Source: Sinomonas cyclohexanicum (GTDB taxonomy: Bacteria > Actinomycetota > Actinomycetes > Actinomycetales > Micrococcaceae). Taken from it: DNA of 64,000 bases. The notes beneath the pieces are model-generated. The model ran no database searches, was not told the origin of the DNA, and saw nothing but the letters and a program-made list of their open reading frames with translations. The stretch spans positions 4,278,001 to 4,342,000 of the forward strand of contig NZ_AP024525.1 in NCBI RefSeq assembly GCF_020886775.1. The letters run 5' to 3'. The stretch's first letter is position 1; each line of letters opens with the position of its first letter. Below are positions 1 through 8,194 of the stretch, in pieces. The translations under genes and the position numbers were made by a program.

Positions 1-439
1 CGCCGGAGCTCAGCGGTGCGCTGCCCGCGGGCTCGGCACCACGGTGCACCATGCGCGACAGGCCGCCGCCTGCCACGTAGACGTCGGTGAGCTGGTGCGT
101 GCCGGCCGTGGAGAACGTTGACGCCGTGATCGGCGCGACGGAGGCCGTGGTGGTGCCCGGACCGCTCCATTCGGCGCGCACCGTCTCCCGCGTGTAGACG
201 TCCTGGTAGTAGAAGACGGCGAAGCTGACAGGCTGCGAGGCGGCGAAGGTCACCACGGAAGGCTGGCCCGGCACGACGGCCTCCGCCGGCGGCTGGATGA
301 GGGTCAGGAAGGGCGGCTCGGGATCCGCGGCGTGGGCCGGCGGGGCGAGCAGCGCGGCGCCGACCAGCGCGGAAAGCACGACGGCGGCGAGGCGCCGCAC
401 GCGCGTGGGCGCGCCTGGGCGCGCGATGACAGACAACAT
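1..439 (-). CDS. Secreted protein with signal peptide, 3' end beyond window
   Basis: The frame opens at ATG 437-439 on the minus strand and stays open to the window edge, so about 146 N-terminal residues are visible and the C-terminus is missing. The start MLSVIARPGAPTRVRRLAAV is followed by a hydrophobic stretch and a likely signal-peptidase site at AHA-A (about residue 37). The mature part is rich in Thr, Ser, Val and Pro and looks like a beta-sandwich, with no catalytic motif I recognise. It is probably exported and extracellular or wall-associated. It is transcribed away from the oxidoreductase at 556. Function is unknown. Confidence 0.7.
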   Translation of the reverse strand, partial: MLSVIARPGAPTRVRRLAAVVLSALVGAALLAPPAHAADPEPPFLTLIQPPAEAVVPGQPSVVTFAASQPVSFAVFYYQDVYTRETVRAEWSGPGTTTASVAPITASTFSTAGTHQLTDVYVAGGGLSRMVHRGAEPAGSAPLSSG

Positions 440-555
440 TGGTCCCCTAAGACTGAGCGGCCGGGCTGTGCGGGCCAGGCCGGAAAGGATGCGACACCGA
501 CGACTCTAGCGATCCGGTCCGACACTCTTGCGCGAAGGGCTGGGCCGACAGCGGG

Positions 556-3393
556 CTAGGCACCGCCCCGCCGGGCCCCCTCCCGCAGCGCCTCCGCCAG
601 CACCTGCACGAGGTGCCGCCCCTCGAGGCCGGCGAGGTCGCGGATCTGGGTGCGGCACGAGAACCCGTCCGCGAGGATCGTGCGGTCCGGGGACAGCCCC
701 ACCTTCGCGAGGATCCCGCCTTGGGCGATCCTCTCGGACACCTCGTAGTGCCCCGCCTCCATGCCGAAGTTCCCGGCAAGGCCACAGCACCCGGCGGAGA
801 CGTCGACGTCACACCCGGCCCCCTCAAGCAGCGCGAGGTCGGCGTCGAACCCCATGACCGCGTGCTGGTGGCAGTGGGGCTGGGCAAGCACCTTCAGGCC
901 GACGCGCGGCGGCCGCCAGCCGATCCCCGTCAGGAGCTCCGCGACGGTCTTGACCGAGCCCGCGAGCTCGGCGGCGCGGGGATCGTCGGGCAGGAGCTCG
1001 GCGAGGTCCGAGCGGAGCGTCGCCGTGCAGCTCGGCTCGAGTCCCACCACCGTGCGGCCTGCGCGCACGTGCGGGACCAGGACGTCGAGGGTCCGGCGCA
1101 GGCGGGCGCGGGCGGCGTCGAGCTGGCCGGTGGAGATGTACGTGAGCCCGCAGCATGCGCCGGGCCCGGCCACCTCCACCGCGCACCCTGCGGCCTCGAG
1201 CACCGCGATGGCGTCGCGCGGGATGTCCGGGTCCAGCGCGTCGGAAAACGTGTCGACCCACAGCACCACCCCGGGCGCGCCCTCGGCCGCCGACCTCGAG
1301 CGCCGCCCAGAGGCACGACGCCGCGCGGCCGCCTCCCAGCGGAACGGCGCCCTCGGGAGGCGGGGCAGCGAGCGGCGAGGGTCCGCGCCCATGGCCGCGA
1401 GCGCCGTCGTGCGCAGGAACCCGACGCGGGCGGCGACGTTGAGGATCGGCGCGAACGGCGCGGCGAGCCGCAGCCACTGCGGGAGGCGGCCGAGCGTGTA
1501 GTGGCTGCGCGGGCGGAGACGGCCGCGATACGCGCGGTAGAGGGTCTCCGACTTGTACGCGGCCATGTCGACGCCGGCGGGGCAGTCGGTGGCGCAGGCC
1601 TTGCAGCTCAGGCACAGGTCGAGGGCCGCGTGGACCTCCGGCGAGCGCCAGCCGAGCTGGACGAGGCCGCCGTTGAGCATCTCCTGGAGGGCCCGCGCGC
1701 GGCCGCGGGTCGAGTCCTTCTCGTCCCGCGTCGCGACGAACGAGGGGCACATGAATCCTCCGGACCCGCGCAGGTCCGCGCGGCACTTCCCGACGCCCAC
1801 GCACCGGTGGAGTGCCTGCGTGACGCTCCCGCCATCCTCGGCGAACGCAAAGCCAGCGCCGGCGTGGAGTTCGGCGGCAGCGGGCCTGCGGAGGTCCTCG
1901 TCGACCTTCGCGGGGCGCACCACGATCCCCGGGTTGAGCGTGTCCCGGGGGTCGAGGAGGGCCTTGAACTCGGCCATCACCGCGAGCGCCTGCGCGCTGT
2001 ACATGGCGGGGAGGAGCTCGGAGCGCGCGCGGCCGTCCCCGTGTTCGCCCGAGAGGGAGCCGCCGTGCTCGGCGACGAGCCGCGCAGCGCGCTCGAGGAA
2101 GCGGCGCATGCCTGCGCCGCCGAGGTCGAGGGGGAAGTCGAGGCGCAGGTGCACGCAGCCGTCGCCGAAGTGCCCGTACGCCATCCCGTCGAGGCCCTCG
2201 GACTCCATGAGGGCGGTGAGGCCGCGGAGGTAGTCGCCGAGGTGCTCGGGCGGGACGGCCGAGTCCTCCCAGCCTCCCCAGGCCGGGTGCCCGGCCTGGG
2301 TGCGGCCCGCGAGGCCGGCGGTGTCCTCGCGGATGCCCCACAGCCTGCTGGCCTCGGCGCCGGCGGCGAGGACGCGCGTCTGGTCCGTGGCGGCGGCGTC
2401 CGCGAGCGCCCGCGCAGCGTCGGCGGCCTCCTCGGGCGTGCGCCCGGGGACCTCGGCGAGCAGGAGGCAGCCGCCATCCGGGACGTCGGGAACGCTGTCG
2501 TGGCCCTTGGCCTCGCGGACGGCGTCGAGGAGGCGGGTGTCGAGGCCCTCGAGCGCGAGGGGGCGGAAGGGCAGGAGGTTGGGCACGTCGTCTGCCGCGG
2601 AGGCCAGATCCGGGTAGCCGAGGACGGCGAGCGCGGGCGACTCGGCGCGCTCCACAAGCCGCAGCGTCGCCTCGAGGAGCACTCCGCACGTCCCCTCGGT
2701 GCCCACGAGGGCTGCGGCGAGGTTGGGACCGTTCTCGGGGAGCAGGTGCTCGAGCGAATAGCCCGAGACCTGCCGGCGGAACCGGCCGAACTCGGTGCGC
2801 AGCACGGCCAGATGCGCGTCCACGAGGGTCCGGAGACCGGGGATGGCGTCCAGCGCGCCCGCGCCTGATGAGGCGGTGACCACCTCCCCCGTGCCGGTGA
2901 GCCAGGTCAGGGACAGCACGTTGTCCGCAGTGCGGCCGTAGGACATGGCGTGGGCGCCGCACGCGTTGTTGCCGATCATCCCGCCGAGGGTGGCGCGCGT
3001 TCCGCTGGCGGGATCCGGGCCGAAGCGCAGGCGGTACGGCGCGCAGGCGGCCTGGAGGTCGGCGAGGACCACGCCCGGCTCGACGGTGGCGGTCCGCGCC
3101 TCCGGGTCCACCGAGAGGATGCGGTTGAGGTGCCGCGACGTGTCGATGACGAGGCCCGAGCCCACCGCGTTGCCCGCCATCGAGGTGCCCCCGCCGCGGA
3201 GCGTGACGGGGACGCCGTGCCTCCGAGCGGCGTCGACCGTGCCGACGAGCGCCTCCCGGGTGCGCGGGAGCACGACGGCGCCCGGCACCACCCGGTAGTT
3301 GGCCGCGTCCGAGGAGTAGAGCGTGCGGGCGAGGGACGAGTCGTCGACCTCAGCGTCGACGGTGCGGCGCAGCTCGTCGACGAGGGAGCTCAT
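556..3393 (-). CDS. FAD-binding and 4Fe-4S-binding oxidoreductase (D-lactate dehydrogenase/GlcD-GlpC type)
   Basis: A fusion of about 945 residues. The N-terminal half is a PCMH-type FAD domain (LRGGGTSMAGNAVG, GGMIGNNACGAHAMSYG) followed by the FAD-linked oxidase C-terminal domain. The C-terminal half has two ferredoxin-like cysteine clusters (CVGVGKC...CPS and CLSCKACATDCPAG) and two CCG-type motifs (GACCGLTY and AGCCGLAGNFG). Proteins of this build oxidise 2-hydroxyacids such as D-lactate or glycolate and pass electrons through Fe-S clusters to quinone at the membrane. The substrate cannot be read here. ATG 3391-3393 (MSSLVDELRR) fits homologues; an in-frame ATG ten codons upstream at 3423 is possible. 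Neither start has a well-spaced Shine-Dalgarno. It appears monocistronic. Confidence 0.9.
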   Translation of the reverse strand: MSSLVDELRRTVDAEVDDSSLARTLYSSDAANYRVVPGAVVLPRTREALVGTVDAARRHGVPVTLRGGGTSMAGNAVGSGLVIDTSRHLNRILSVDPEARTATVEPGVVLADLQAACAPYRLRFGPDPASGTRATLGGMIGNNACGAHAMSYGRTADNVLSLTWLTGTGEVVTASSGAGALDAIPGLRTLVDAHLAVLRTEFGRFRRQVSGYSLEHLLPENGPNLAAALVGTEGTCGVLLEATLRLVERAESPALAVLGYPDLASAADDVPNLLPFRPLALEGLDTRLLDAVREAKGHDSVPDVPDGGCLLLAEVPGRTPEEAADAARALADAAATDQTRVLAAGAEASRLWGIREDTAGLAGRTQAGHPAWGGWEDSAVPPEHLGDYLRGLTALMESEGLDGMAYGHFGDGCVHLRLDFPLDLGGAGMRRFLERAARLVAEHGGSLSGEHGDGRARSELLPAMYSAQALAVMAEFKALLDPRDTLNPGIVVRPAKVDEDLRRPAAAELHAGAGFAFAEDGGSVTQALHRCVGVGKCRADLRGSGGFMCPSFVATRDEKDSTRGRARALQEMLNGGLVQLGWRSPEVHAALDLCLSCKACATDCPAGVDMAAYKSETLYRAYRGRLRPRSHYTLGRLPQWLRLAAPFAPILNVAARVGFLRTTALAAMGADPRRSLPRLPRAPFRWEAAARRRASGRRSRSAAEGAPGVVLWVDTFSDALDPDIPRDAIAVLEAAGCAVEVAGPGACCGLTYISTGQLDAARARLRRTLDVLVPHVRAGRTVVGLEPSCTATLRSDLAELLPDDPRAAELAGSVKTVAELLTGIGWRPPRVGLKVLAQPHCHQHAVMGFDADLALLEGAGCDVDVSAGCCGLAGNFGMEAGHYEVSERIAQGGILAKVGLSPDRTILADGFSCRTQIRDLAGLEGRHLVQVLAEALREGARRGGA

Positions 3394-3476
3394 GGCCTTC
3401 TGCCCGGAGCGCTGGGACCTCATGGTCCATTGCTACCCCGGATCCGCCGCAGTGCACAGGCCGCGGGCCCGGGAGT

Positions 3477-4193
3477 TCAGATCACCGAGGCGTCCTCGCG
3501 GTCGTGGTCGGCGGAGCGCCAGCCGCCCCGGTTCAGGCGCTCGACGCCGGCGAGCATGAGGTCGATCCCGAACTCGAACTCGAACTGGTCATCGCACCCG
3601 GGCCCCACGACGCTGTCCGGATCGTGCGGCCGGCTCGCGGCGACGGCCGCAATGCCGGGAAGGGCCGCCGCCATGCGCGCCGCGGCCTCGGGCGGGAGGT
3701 CCGCGGCCGCCGTCGGGCTCGTCTCGTAGAGCTCCTGCGTGAAGCCGAAGATCCTGCTGCCGAGCGCGTGCATGACGTGGTGGACGAGGTCCACCGACAG
3801 GCCGCCGGCGAGGAACATGCCGATCGTGGAATCCATGTAGGCGAGCACCACCGGAGTCGGCGCGGCCTGGGCCTCCATGACGCGCCGCGCCCACGGGTGC
3901 CGGAGCATGGCCGCCCGGGCGGAAAGGATTCGGCGGCGCACGTTCGCCGACCAGTCCGGGCCGTTCTGCGCGGGCTCGATCTCGCCGAGGACCGCGTCGA
4001 CCACCCCGGCGAGCAGCTCGTCCTTGTTCGCCACGTGCTTGTACAGAGCCATCGGAACAACCCCGAGCGCCTGCGCGAGCCTGCGCATGCTGAGCGCCTC
4101 GAGCCCCTCGGCGTCGGCGAGCACGACGGCGGCGCGCAGCACCCTCTCGCGATTGAGCGGCACCCGCCGCCCGGCTTCTCCGCGTGACGCCAT
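3477..4193 (-). CDS. TetR/AcrR-family transcriptional repressor
   Basis: The protein has 238 residues. The N-terminal helix-turn-helix holds VLADAEGLEALSMRRLAQ then LGVVPMALYKHVANKDEL, the usual TetR signature, followed by a TetR_C-like ligand-binding domain. The frame is open much further upstream, but ATG 4191-4193 (MASRGEAGRR) places the DNA-binding domain at the usual distance and leaves the divergent promoter free. It is divergent from the DUF4386 gene at 4326, and two perfect inverted repeats lie between them. It very probably represses itself and that membrane protein. The ligand is unknown. Confidence 0.9.
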   Translation of the reverse strand: MASRGEAGRRVPLNRERVLRAAVVLADAEGLEALSMRRLAQALGVVPMALYKHVANKDELLAGVVDAVLGEIEPAQNGPDWSANVRRRILSARAAMLRHPWARRVMEAQAAPTPVVLAYMDSTIGMFLAGGLSVDLVHHVMHALGSRIFGFTQELYETSPTAAADLPPEAAARMAAALPGIAAVAASRPHDPDSVVGPGCDDQFEFEFGIDLMLAGVERLNRGGWRSADHDREDASVI

Positions 4194-4215
4194 GAATCCG
4201 GCTCCTTCGAGACCA

Positions 4216-4244
4216 TTGACAGGTGTACAGCGTACACCTACCGT
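4216..4244 (+). promoter_or_regulatory. Promoter of the DUF4386 gene overlapped by an operator
   Basis: TTGACA at 4216-4221 is followed after 17 bases by TACCGT at 4239-4244, a sigma-70-like promoter pointing at the gene at 4326. The first TetR half-sites occupy the whole spacer, so a bound repressor would block RNA polymerase. Confidence 0.55.
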
Positions 4245-4278
4245 TGAATTGATCGAAGGTGTACGGCGTACACCTTCG
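4221..4278. promoter_or_regulatory. Double palindromic TetR operator
   Basis: Two copies of the inverted repeat AGGTGTAC-N3-GTACACCT lie at 4221-4239 and 4257-4275. The second copy is extended to 11 bp arms (4254-4278). The centres are 36 bp apart, in the intergenic region between the TetR gene and the DUF4386 gene. The arms match perfectly and sit in the divergent promoter region, as expected for an autoregulated TetR repressor. Confidence 0.8.
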
Positions 4279-4325
4279 ATGAGAACCAAGAACCCACCAC
4301 TCCCCAGCACAAGGACTCGGTCCCC

Positions 4326-5030
4326 ATGGCCTCCACACGTCGCACGGCGATCGCCATCGGCACGTTCTTCCTCATCACCCACGTCACCTCGGTCGGGGGC
4401 ATGCTGCTCTACGGCCCGGTGCTCGCGAACGCCTCCTACGGCAGCTACCTCGCGACCCCCGGCGCGAGCGGCTCGGCCCTCGCCGGCGCCCTGCTCGAGG
4501 TGATCCTCGCGATCGCGATCGTCGGCACCGGAGTCGCCTTCTTCCCGGTGGTCCGGCGGATCAGCGAGGGGATGGCCCTGGGCTACGCGGCGCTGCGCAC
4601 GCTCGAGGCCGGGGTCATCGCCGTCGGCGTCACGCCGCTCGTGGCGGCGGTGGCGATCGCCCAGAACGCCGGCGATGCGGGCAGCGCCGGGCTCGTCCAG
4701 GCCCTCGCGGCGGTGCACAACTGGACCTTCACCGTGGGCCCCGGTCTCATCTGCCCGGCGAACACCGCCGTGCTGGCGATCGTCCTCTTCCGCTCGGGCC
4801 TCGTCCCGCGCGCGATCCCGGTCCTCGGACTCGTGGGCGCCCCGCTCGTGTTCGTGCTCAACGCCGCGCAGCTGTTCACGCTCACGCCCCAGGCGCCGGG
4901 CTGGGCCGGCCTCGCCGTCATCCCGATCTTCGCGTGGGAGGTCAGCCTCGCCCTCTACCTGATCATCCGCGGGTTCCGCCCCGCAGCCCTCGCCCGGGTA
5001 GCCGCGCGGCAGAACCTCCTCGTAGCCTAG
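4326..5030 (+). CDS. DUF4386-family integral membrane protein
   Basis: The protein has 234 residues with about six hydrophobic segments, starting MASTRRTAIAIGTFFLITHV. Its layout (first segment with a histidine, a loop with an LEA/GV motif, then AVHNWTFTVGPGL) matches the DUF4386 family of small actinobacterial and Bacillus membrane proteins, whose function is not established. An AAGGA Shine-Dalgarno lies about ten bases before ATG 4326. It is divergently paired with the TetR gene and is presumably induced when that repressor binds its ligand, so a role in coping with a small molecule is a reasonable guess only. Confidence 0.8.
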   Translation: MASTRRTAIAIGTFFLITHVTSVGGMLLYGPVLANASYGSYLATPGASGSALAGALLEVILAIAIVGTGVAFFPVVRRISEGMALGYAALRTLEAGVIAVGVTPLVAAVAIAQNAGDAGSAGLVQALAAVHNWTFTVGPGLICPANTAVLAIVLFRSGLVPRAIPVLGLVGAPLVFVLNAAQLFTLTPQAPGWAGLAVIPIFAWEVSLALYLIIRGFRPAALARVAARQNLLVA

Positions 5031-5103
5031 CCCCGGGGGGCATCGCTGCTCCCGCGATGCTTCGCCTCATCGGCCGCTGCGACGAGCAAAGGGGAACGGA
5101 ACT

Positions 5104-5859
5104 ATGGGACAGGACCAGCCACAGAACCAGGACACGTACGTGCTGGTCCACGGCGCATGGCACGGAGCGTGGTGCTGGCGGCCCGTCGAGCGGCTCCTGG
5201 TGGCCGCCGGGGCCCGGGTCTTCACCCCGACCCTGACGGGCCTCGGCGACAGGGCACATCTGCTCGCCCCCACGGTGGGGCTCGCCACCCACATCGCGGA
5301 TGTGCGTGCGGTGATCGAGACCGAGGGCCTCCGCGACGTCATCCTCGTCGGCCATAGCTACGCAGGGATGGTCGTGACCGGAGTCGCGGCCGAGATCCCC
5401 GACCGGATCCAGCGGCTCGTCATCGTCGACGGCTTCCTGCCGGAGGCGGGCGAGGCCGCCATCAGACTCCTCCCCGAGCACGCCGCGGCCCATTACCTCG
5501 AGTCGGCACAGGCAAACGACGGCCTCGTGATCGACCCGCGACCCGTCGGGAACCTCGGCGTCACCGACCAGCAGGTCATCGACGAGCTCACCCCGCGGCT
5601 CACCCCCCAGCCGGCCAAGACCTACATGGATGCGATCGGGCGCGGCCTGGCCGACCTGCCGTTCACCGGGGACTACCTGCTCTGCTCGGGCTGGCGCACT
5701 CCGTTCGCCCCCTTCGCCCGACGGGCGGCCGAGGCGGGCTGGTCCGTCGTCGAACTCGACGCCGATCACGAGGTCCTCGTCACAGACCCGGAGCTTCTCG
5801 CGCAGCACCTTCTCCAACGCGGACCGGTGGCATCGGTGCTCGGGGAAGCGAGGAGGTAG
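5104..5859 (+). CDS. Alpha/beta-fold hydrolase (methylesterase/hydroxynitrile-lyase-like)
   Basis: The protein has 251 residues. The oxyanion-loop motif LVHGAWHGAWCW lies near residues 14-25, the nucleophile elbow GHSYAG near 83-88 with Ser85, an Asp in VIVDGFLPE near 113, and the catalytic His in DADHEV near 229. This layout is that of the small salicylate-esterase-like hydrolases. ATG 5104 follows a good AAAGGGGAA Shine-Dalgarno. Only two bases separate it from the muconolactone-isomerase-like gene, and an FAD monooxygenase follows, so the three may act on one aromatic or lactone compound. The substrate is unknown. Confidence 0.88.
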   Translation: MGQDQPQNQDTYVLVHGAWHGAWCWRPVERLLVAAGARVFTPTLTGLGDRAHLLAPTVGLATHIADVRAVIETEGLRDVILVGHSYAGMVVTGVAAEIPDRIQRLVIVDGFLPEAGEAAIRLLPEHAAAHYLESAQANDGLVIDPRPVGNLGVTDQQVIDELTPRLTPQPAKTYMDAIGRGLADLPFTGDYLLCSGWRTPFAPFARRAAEAGWSVVELDADHEVLVTDPELLAQHLLQRGPVASVLGEARR

Positions 5860-5861
5860 CC

Positions 5862-6176
5862 ATGGAATTCCTCGTGAGGCAGGAGAACCGCATGCCGGCG
5901 CTGCCGGCCGACGAGGCAGCTCGCATCAAGGCCGCCGAAAGGGAGTATGCCCGGCAGCTGCGCGACCGCGGGATCCTCCGCCGCCTGTGGCGCGTCCCGG
6001 GCACCCGCACGGCTATCGGGTGGTACGAGGCGGAGGATCCGACAGTCCTCCACGAGGTGCTCTCAGGGCTGCCCACGTTCCAGTGGCAGGTGATCACCGT
6101 CGAGGCGTTGGCCACGCACCCGCAAGAGCAGGCGCCGCCGCCCGAACCGGATCTGCCCCCAGGCACGTCGGCCTGA
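5862..6176 (+). CDS. Muconolactone delta-isomerase-like protein
   Basis: The protein has 104 residues and starts MEFLVRQENRMP. It contains the features of the MIase family: a conserved basic region ARQLRDRGILRRLWRVPGTR, then a GWYEAEDPTVLHEVLSGLP segment. True muconolactone isomerases (about 92-96 residues) act in the beta-ketoadipate pathway, moving a double bond in muconolactone. Many homologues outside cat clusters are uncharacterised, and no catB, catA or pcaD is present here. Its start lies two bases after the hydrolase stop, which suggests translational coupling. I am confident of the family but not the reaction. Confidence 0.75.
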   Translation: MEFLVRQENRMPALPADEAARIKAAEREYARQLRDRGILRRLWRVPGTRTAIGWYEAEDPTVLHEVLSGLPTFQWQVITVEALATHPQEQAPPPEPDLPPGTSA

Positions 6177-6257
6177 TCGCGATCCGGTGATCCCTCCCGT
6201 ATTTCCAGACTATCCGTGCCCCGGGGGCTTCCGGCAAGGGCCACACTCGGGCTGAGA

Positions 6258-7763
6258 ATGCTGGCTGTGAACACTGCACGAAGCCATCAGGTGGTGATCG
6301 CGGGCGGTGGGCCCACAGGGCTCATGCTCGCCGCGGAGCTCGCCCTCGCGGGGGCGGACGCCGTGATCGTGGAGAGGCGCGCGGACCAGTCTGTCGAGGC
6401 GGTCCGGGCCGGCGGGGTGCACGCGCGCACTCTGGAGGTCTGGGACCAGCGGGGCATCGCGGAACGGTTCCTCGAGGCCGGAAAGACCATGCAGCTCACG
6501 GGATTCGCGGGCATCCCGCTGGGCATGAGCGACGTCCCCACCCGCCACCCCTACAGCCTCGCGCTCCGGCAGGGCGAGATCGAGCGGCTCCTGGCCGAAT
6601 GGGCGCTCGGCGAGCTCGGCGTCCCGATCCTCCGCGAGCGCGAGGTGACGGGATTCGCGCAGGGCGAGGGCGGCGTCGTCGTGCGCCTCTCCGACGGCCG
6701 GACGCTCGAGGCGGAGTACCTCGTGGGGTGCGACGGCGGCCGCAGCCTCGTGCGCAAGGCGGCCGGGATCGGGTTCCCCGGCTGGGATCCGTCCGTGAGC
6801 TCGCTCATCGCGGAGGTCGAGGCGCCCGGGCCGCCCGAGGCCGCCCTTCGGTACACCGAGGACGGCACGCAGGGCATCGGCCCGATCGGCGGCGGAACTG
6901 GGGTGCGTGTGGTCGTGACTCAGCGATACTCCGACGACGCGGCCCAGCAGGGGAATCCCACGCTCGACGACGTCAAGCGCGCCCTCGTCTCGGTCTGGGG
7001 CACGGACTACGGCGTGCACAGCCCGCACTGGATCTCGCGGTTCACGGACATGACCCGGCAGGCCGAGGCGTACCGGAAGGGCCGCGTGCTCCTCGCCGGC
7101 GACGCCGCCCACGTCCACTACCCCGTGGGCGGCCAGGGCCTCGGGACGGGCGTGCAGGACGCCGTGAACCTGGGCTGGAAGCTCGCGCAAGTGGCGCGGG
7201 GCGCCTCAGCGGAGTCCCTGCTGGACACGTACCACGCGGAGCGGCACCCCGTGGGCGCGCGCGTCCTGCAGAACACCATGGCACAGACCGCGCTCACCCG
7301 CCGCGACGCCCGGGTCGATGCCCTGCGCGGCACGATGGCCGAACTGCTAGCCATGGACGAGCCGCGCCAGCGGTTTGCCGGGATGATCAGCGGGCTCGAC
7401 ATCCGCTACGACCTGCCAGCGCCCGCGGACCCGCACCCGCTGCTCGGGCGGCGCATGCCGGACCTCGACCTCGCGACCGCCGGCGGGCCGCGGCGGGTCT
7501 TCTCCCTTCTGCGCGATGCCCGGCCCGTGCTGCTCAACCTCGGCGCGCCCGGCGCCGTTGACCCCGGACCGTGGGCCGACCGCGTGCCGCTCGTCGATGC
7601 GACGCACGACGGCGCGTGGTCGCTTCCCGTGCTCGGCCACGTCCCCGCGCCGGAAGCGGTCCTGATCCGGCCCGACGGGCACGTGGCCTGGGTCGGGAGA
7701 TCCGGGGATGCGGGGGGCCACGGCCTTAGAGAGGCCCTGGGGATGTGGTTCGGGCCGGCGTGA
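6258..7763 (+). CDS. FAD-dependent aromatic monooxygenase (PHBH-fold)
   Basis: The protein has about 501 residues. The Rossmann motif VVIAGGGPTGLMLAAELALA lies near the N-terminus with ERR closing the second strand. The DG motif is in YLVGCDGGRSLVRKAAG, and the GD motif in RVLLAGDAAHVHYPVGGQG. The C-terminal thioredoxin-like extension is typical of phenol/pentachlorophenol/rifampicin monooxygenase-type enzymes. These use NAD(P)H and oxygen to hydroxylate aromatic rings. The frame is open to 6216, but ATG 6258 (MLAVNTARSH) or GTG 6267 puts the FAD motif at the usual position. It lies 81 bases after the isomerase-like gene and may share its transcript. The substrate cannot be predicted. Confidence 0.88.
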   Translation: MLAVNTARSHQVVIAGGGPTGLMLAAELALAGADAVIVERRADQSVEAVRAGGVHARTLEVWDQRGIAERFLEAGKTMQLTGFAGIPLGMSDVPTRHPYSLALRQGEIERLLAEWALGELGVPILREREVTGFAQGEGGVVVRLSDGRTLEAEYLVGCDGGRSLVRKAAGIGFPGWDPSVSSLIAEVEAPGPPEAALRYTEDGTQGIGPIGGGTGVRVVVTQRYSDDAAQQGNPTLDDVKRALVSVWGTDYGVHSPHWISRFTDMTRQAEAYRKGRVLLAGDAAHVHYPVGGQGLGTGVQDAVNLGWKLAQVARGASAESLLDTYHAERHPVGARVLQNTMAQTALTRRDARVDALRGTMAELLAMDEPRQRFAGMISGLDIRYDLPAPADPHPLLGRRMPDLDLATAGGPRRVFSLLRDARPVLLNLGAPGAVDPGPWADRVPLVDATHDGAWSLPVLGHVPAPEAVLIRPDGHVAWVGRSGDAGGHGLREALGMWFGPA

Positions 7764-7838
7764 CTACTGGAACTTCCCCGGGAACTGGGCGATGATCCCC
7801 TGACTGAGCAGGTCGGCCGTGAACATGGTGCGGTCCAT
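7764..7838 (-). CDS. Candidate 24-residue peptide gene
   Basis: ATG 7836-7838 is preceded by a strong AGAAGGAG Shine-Dalgarno. The frame encodes MDRTMFTADLLSQGIIAQFP and four more residues (GKFQ), ending TAG immediately next to the stop of the monooxygenase. It is too short for routine gene callers. It is divergent from the small-protein/sigma-factor genes at 7946. The sequence is amphipathic with no cysteine and no membrane segment. I do not recognise it. It could be a leader peptide, a small regulatory peptide or a RiPP-like precursor; a chance ORF remains possible. Confidence 0.45.
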   Translation of the reverse strand: MDRTMFTADLLSQGIIAQFPGKFQ

Positions 7839-7901
7839 CGTGTGCTCCTTCTCGTGTGCGGGCGGACGCCCGTGCACCCTTAGTGGCGCCGGAACCTGGT
7901 C

Positions 7902-7917
7902 TCTTACCGGGGTAAGA
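7902..7917. promoter_or_regulatory. Inverted repeat between divergent 24-codon ORF and sigma module
   Basis: TCTTACC-GG-GGTAAGA is a perfect 7 bp inverted repeat with a 2 bp spacer. It lies 28 bases before ATG 7946 and 63 bases from the divergent ATG 7838. A GGAACC at 7891-7896, like the -35 box of many ECF promoters, directly precedes it. A site bound by an autoregulator is plausible but not proven. Confidence 0.4.
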
Positions 7918-7945
7918 ATCGCCCGCGCGGTGACACGAAGGAGGT

Positions 7946-8194
7946 ATGAGCATTCAGTGGGACGCGGAGACGCGCAGCGGGGCGGAGGTGCCCCGGGACA
8001 ACGAAGAGGAACGCATCGTGGCCTGGCGGGCCCGCCTGCTCCGCGATGCCGGGTTCCCTGCTACTCTGGCGGCACGGATGGCCGCCGCACGCGGCGTGGA
8101 CATCCACGAACTCCTCTCTCTGGTGGACAAGGGATGCCCGCCGGAGCTCGCGGTCCGGATCGCCGGACCGCTCGACCTCGGACACGAGGGGTGA
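7946..8194 (+). CDS. Conserved small actinobacterial protein upstream of ECF sigma factor
   Basis: The protein has 82 residues and a near-perfect GGAGG Shine-Dalgarno before ATG 7946. The second half, GVDIHELLSLVDKGCPPELA then VRIAGPLDL, resembles a short helical motif seen in many small uncharacterised actinobacterial proteins (hLL-h-hGCPPELAhRIhxPL). It is predicted soluble and mostly helical. The stop TGA overlaps the GTG start of the sigma factor, so the two are translationally coupled. It may be an accessory regulator of the sigma module; its function is unknown. Confidence 0.8.
   Translation: MSIQWDAETRSGAEVPRDNEEERIVAWRARLLRDAGFPATLAARMAAARGVDIHELLSLVDKGCPPELAVRIAGPLDLGHEG

Noticed and set aside
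613-2868. Plus-strand open frame of 751 codons opposite the FAD/Fe-S oxidoreductase
   Set aside because: Low-complexity antisense shadow of a gene with clear cofactor motifs.
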